Below, piece after piece: positions 61,741-64,000 of a DNA stretch of 64,000 nucleotides. Within the stretch, counting starts at the first letter, position 1; each line of letters begins with the position of its first letter. The translations under genes were made by a program, and so were the position numbers. This stretch comes from Pseudomonas sp. S09G 359 (GTDB lineage: Bacteria > Pseudomonadota > Gammaproteobacteria > Pseudomonadales > Pseudomonadaceae), in contig NZ_CP025263.1 of NCBI RefSeq assembly GCF_002843605.1, positions 2,071,001 through 2,135,000 on the forward strand, given 5' to 3'. The notes beneath the pieces are model-generated. The model saw only the letters and a list, made by a program, of their open reading frames with translations, made no database searches and was not told the DNA's origin.

Positions 61741-62652
61741 TCAATCTGCTGGAACCAGCGGCGCTGACTCCTTGCGCATCGTCACCGTCGCCCCAACCGA
61801 CGCCAGGATGATGCAGGTAATGGCCAACCATTGCGCCAGCGACAGATGCTCTTGCAGAAACAGCAGCCCGGAAAGCGCGCCGAAAGCCGGCTCGATACTC
61901 ATGAGGGTGCCGAAGGTGCGGGCAGGCAGACGAGTGAGGGCGACCATCTCCAGCGTGTAGGGCAGGGCGGTGGACAGAATCGCGACGCCGATCGCCACTG
62001 GAATCAAGGCGGGGCTCAACAAGGCGGCGCCTGCGTGGACGATGCCGATAGGCGCGACAAACAATGCGGCAATCATCACGCCGAGCGCTGCCGTTTGCAC
62101 CCCGTTATCGTTCCCCGCCTTCTGCCCGTACAGGATGTAGAGCGCCCAGCAGACACCTGCCCCCAGTGCGTAGCCTGCGCCCAACAAGTCGATACCTGCG
62201 CTGGCTTCTCCCATGGGGATCAATAGAAGAAGGCCGACGACGGCGAGCGCAATCCACAAAAAGTCTACCGCTCGCCGCGAAGCGTAGATCGCTACGGCGA
62301 GCGGGCCGGTGAACTCCAGGGCCACTGCAATGCCCAGGGGAACGCTGCGCAAGGACATATAGAAGAGGAAGTTCATGCCGCCCAATGCCATCCCGTAGAC
62401 GATCACGGTGCGCAGGGATTTGGCGGTCAGCTTGGCGCGCCACGGGCGCAATAGAAGCAGCATGATCACACTGGCGAAAATCAGGCGCAGGGCGGTCGTG
62501 CCTTGTGCGCCGACGACAGGGAACATGCTCTTGGCCAGCGAGGCGCCGGACTGGATGGAAGCCATGGCGATCAACAGCAGGCCGACAGGGAACAATGCCG
62601 AGGCCAGGCTGCGAGGGGTGGTGGTCATTTGGGGGTGTTCGTCCGAAGTCAT
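61741..62652 (-). CDS. rhtA: EamA/RhtA-like amino-acid exporter
   Basis: This 303-residue ten-helix DMT protein resembles RhtA (AMASIQSGASLAKSMFPVVGAQGTTALR is split by a helix turn near residue 30). RhtA exports threonine and homoserine. The start is uncertain: MTSDEHP at 62652 or MTTTPRS at 62628, neither with a clear ribosome-binding site. The last residues are polar. Confidence 0.85.
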   Translation of the reverse strand: MTSDEHPQMTTTPRSLASALFPVGLLLIAMASIQSGASLAKSMFPVVGAQGTTALRLIFASVIMLLLLRPWRAKLTAKSLRTVIVYGMALGGMNFLFYMSLRSVPLGIAVALEFTGPLAVAIYASRRAVDFLWIALAVVGLLLLIPMGEASAGIDLLGAGYALGAGVCWALYILYGQKAGNDNGVQTAALGVMIAALFVAPIGIVHAGAALLSPALIPVAIGVAILSTALPYTLEMVALTRLPARTFGTLMSIEPAFGALSGLLFLQEHLSLAQWLAITCIILASVGATVTMRKESAPLVPAD

Positions 62653-62788
62653 ATAAGGAAACAGAAGCCACTATGATGCTTAAGTGTTTCGCGTTGAGCA
62701 ATATATTGCTCAATTATCCCTCTTTGACTGCTTATATAGAGCGGAGCCGGTGGTTTTTGGCTCTTTGATAGAAAAGATGAATTAAGGG

Positions 62789-62816
62789 TTGACGGCAGAT
62801 TCTGGAAGCCTATAAT
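62789..62816 (+). promoter_or_regulatory. rRNA operon promoter, distal
   Basis: TTGACG (62789-62794), a 16-bp spacer and a perfect TATAAT (62811-62816) lie about 510 nt upstream of 16S. Confidence 0.85.
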
Positions 62817-62991
62817 TCGCCCCACTTCCGGCGCAGTCGGAACGGAAAACTCCTTGGTAAACAAGTAGTTATGCAGGATTCGACAGCGAGTTGCTTCAGT
62901 TCATCGAAGCCCAGAAGGAGTTGGTAGAGCGGTGTTGTTTGGCTCTATTAACGTTTCGATCTTCTCGGTCGAAAGCGGAGAAAAAGAGGTG

Positions 62992-63019
62992 TTGACAGCA
63001 GCGTGTAACGCTGTAGAAT
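62992..63019 (+). promoter_or_regulatory. rRNA operon promoter, middle
   Basis: A perfect TTGACA (62992-62997), a 16-bp spacer and TAGAAT (63014-63019). It shares much sequence with the proximal promoter. Confidence 0.88.
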
Positions 63020-63101
63020 TCGCCTCCCGCTGACGAGAGATCGGAAGCGCAAGTGGTTGAAGTTGTTGAAGAATTCTTCGAAAGCTTCTGAAAATAATCA
63101 C

Positions 63102-63129
63102 TTGACAGCAAATGAGGCTGCTGTAGAAT
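63102..63129 (+). promoter_or_regulatory. rRNA operon promoter, proximal
   Basis: A perfect TTGACA (63102-63107), a 16-bp spacer and TAGAAT (63124-63129) are followed by the GC-rich discriminator GCGCGCC. Confidence 0.9.
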
Positions 63130-63165
63130 GCGCGCCTCGGTTGAGACGAAAGATCTTAACCAACC

Positions 63166-63176
63166 GCTCTTTAACA
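63166..63176 (+). promoter_or_regulatory. boxA antitermination site
   Basis: GCTCTTTAACA matches the rRNA boxA element that loads the Nus antitermination complex. It lies in the leader 37 nt after the proximal -10. Confidence 0.9.
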
Positions 63177-63326
63177 ACTGAATCAAGCAATTCGTGTGGG
63201 TGCTTGTGGAGTCAGACTGATAGTCAACAAGATTATCAGCATCACAAGTTACTCCGCGAGAAATCAAAGATGTAACCAACGATTGCTGAGCCAAGTTTAG
63301 GGTTTCTTAAAAACCCAAAGATGTTT

Positions 63327-64000
<674 letters not shown>

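Overview
The window comes from a Pseudomonas chromosome, most likely the P. fluorescens group. The evidence is the 16S rRNA gene starting at the right edge with a Pseudomonas-type 5' region, GC-rich coding with typical Pseudomonas codon use, the gene content (fpvGHJKCDEF, msuEDC-sfnR, prc/algO) and many REP/REPIN palindromes of the type common in P. fluorescens genomes. I see no prophage, insertion sequence or CRISPR array.

Layout. 1-5.6 kb: the end of a TDT-family transporter, an MFS-PlsC fusion, a guanidine-II riboswitch with its gdx/sugE exporter, a BASS-family symporter and rdgC. 5.7-6.33 kb: a duplicated tRNA-Val/tRNA-Asp block. 6.6-12.7 kb: a BCCT transporter, a CocE-type hydrolase, a LysR regulator, an MFS carrier and a 38-residue membrane peptide. 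12.75-15.6 kb: an accessory island with a PAAR-tipped type VI effector and its immunity gene, followed by a displaced second toxin C-terminus with its own immunity gene, bounded by direct repeats. 16-21.5 kb: an MFS/LysR pair, then a catalase-like protein and a di-heme cytochrome. 21.8-29.2 kb: housekeeping genes (FKBP isomerase, DUF1232, HTH protein, c-di-GMP protein, Prc protease, quinone oxidoreductase).

29.3-35.8 kb: an ABC uptake operon with an alkaline-phosphatase-fold hydrolase, a HAD phosphatase and a divergent UTRA/GntR regulator. The shared promoter region has two Pho-box-like sites, each 10 bp from a -10 element, which points to uptake of an organophosphorus compound under phosphate starvation. 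36-42.2 kb: the fpv operon, which releases iron from pyoverdine in the periplasm. 42.4-48.6 kb: a second leuCD pair, a 184-bp tandem repeat array grown from the leuD 3' end, LysR, dctA and a fluoroacetate-dehalogenase-like hydrolase. 48.8-49.8 kb: soxR and a divergent monooxygenase-fold gene with a SoxR-type promoter. 49.7-53.9 kb: msuE-msuD-msuC-sfnR (methanesulfonate sulfur scavenging) behind a sigma-54 promoter. 54.3-62.7 kb: small lipoproteins, a cysteine desulfurase, Xaa-Pro aminopeptidase, LysR/MDR pair, DsbA-fold isomerase, SDR and an RhtA-like exporter. 62.7-64 kb: three rRNA promoters, boxA and the start of 16S.

The most unusual parts are the effector/orphan-toxin island, the Pho-controlled divergent promoter and the leuD-derived tandem array. 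Functions are assigned from motif and family recognition only; no database search was run.
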